From Desulfurococcales archaeon (GTDB taxonomy: Archaea; Thermoproteota; Thermoprotei_A; Sulfolobales; Desulfurococcaceae): a stretch of DNA of 21,268 nt. The position numbers were made by a program, and so were the translations under genes. Within the stretch, counting starts at the first letter, position 1. Every line of letters starts with the position of its first letter. Below the pieces are notes generated by a model. That model searched no databases and had not been told where the DNA came from. It saw only the letters and a program-made list of their open reading frames with translations. Below, one piece after another: positions 21,055 to 21,268 of the stretch. Location of the stretch: positions 1 through 21,268 of the forward strand of contig WAML01000197.1 in the NCBI GenBank assembly GCA_015522345.1, given 5' to 3'.

Positions 21055-21268
21055 AATTTGTTTAAAAATAACGCCTACGTAAGTAGCTAACCCGATTGTG
21101 TAAAGTATGTGATTACTGTACAGGATCTTAATTGTTAAATTAAGAGAGACTATGAAATGGGAGAGAATCGGGACTGTAACACCAATCAATGATATTATGG
21201 TGAATAATAATAGCTGTGAATAGTAATTGTGATCATAGATATGTTATTAAAGAAAAGCTTTTTAACAC
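21055..21268. other. AT-rich tail with no supported gene
   Basis: After the tRNA comes T-rich ATTTGTTT (21057-21063), a possible transcription end, then the inverted repeat at 21127-21144. The last bases contain AGAAAAGCTTTTTAACAC, which looks TATA-like and may belong to a gene off the window. The only long open frame is a minus-strand one that reads through the tRNA and is rejected. Confidence 0.5.
21127..21144. repeat. Perfect 7-bp inverted repeat with 4-nt spacer
   Basis: CTTAATT, GTTA, AATTAAG forms a perfect palindromic arm pair about 73 nt after the tRNA gene. Being AT-only except at the ends, it would be a weak hairpin; it could be a binding site for a dimeric regulator of a gene beyond the window. 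Confidence 0.35.

Noticed and set aside
20950..21189. Minus-strand open frame of 79 codons with a CGGWDLNPRRPTPSG-like end
   Set aside because: It runs antisense through the tRNA-Leu gene; this kind of peptide is a well-known artefact of translating tRNA genes backwards.

Overview
This AT-rich window is a chromosomal segment of a hyperthermophilic archaeon, very probably a crenarchaeote of the Desulfurococcales type. The evidence is the archaeal/eukaryote-like information-processing genes (RpoL, TFS, PCNA, PriS, GINS, aIF2-alpha, Nop10, L44e, S27e, Csl4), ether-lipid CarS, a CRISPR repeat beginning CTTTCAATTC, and many TTG/GTG starts. A UbiD-family decarboxylase next to an aconitase-X pair points to the modified archaeal mevalonate pathway, which argues against Sulfolobales. 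The genus cannot be fixed from the sequence; a Staphylothermus/Ignisphaera-like organism is only a guess.

Region 1 (1-444) has no protein gene. It holds the leader-proximal end of a CRISPR array: two identical 24-nt repeats around one 43-nt spacer, transcribed leftward. A long G+T-rich leader and intergenic tract follows, ending in the promoter of rpl10e.

Region 2 (445-9451, all + strand) is a dense information-processing block. In order it encodes L10e, Dph2, a METTL5-like methylase, Csl4, a DUF2067-like protein, RpoL, a Cys-rich unknown, TFS, a small unknown, PCNA, PriS, a GINS15-like subunit, L44e, S27e, aIF2-alpha and Nop10. Several neighbours overlap by 1-23 nt, so co-transcription and translational coupling are likely. 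The block links the transcription, replication, ribosome, initiation and RNA-modification machineries.

Region 3 (9463-13224) is mixed. It has a large STT3/AglB-like membrane protein on the minus strand with a degenerate catalytic motif, a small three-helix membrane protein on the plus strand, and a minus-strand pair of a RecA/RadA-paralogue ATPase and CarS.

Region 4 (13286-18714, + strand) starts divergently from the RadA paralogue. It encodes a RuvC/YqgF-like RNase H-fold protein, a Clp1/Grc3-type polynucleotide kinase, a UbiD-family decarboxylase, the large and small aconitase-X subunits, and thymidylate kinase, all tightly packed. The three middle metabolic genes fit trans-anhydromevalonate phosphate formation and decarboxylation; CarS, a later step toward membrane lipids, lies nearby.

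Region 5 (18682-21268) has a ZNRD2/autoantigen-p27-like zinc-ribbon protein (minus), a UPF0147 protein, a FAU-1-type RNase E/G-like protein and a tRNA-Leu(GAG) with an encoded CCA. The last 214 bases are AT-rich with no supported gene.
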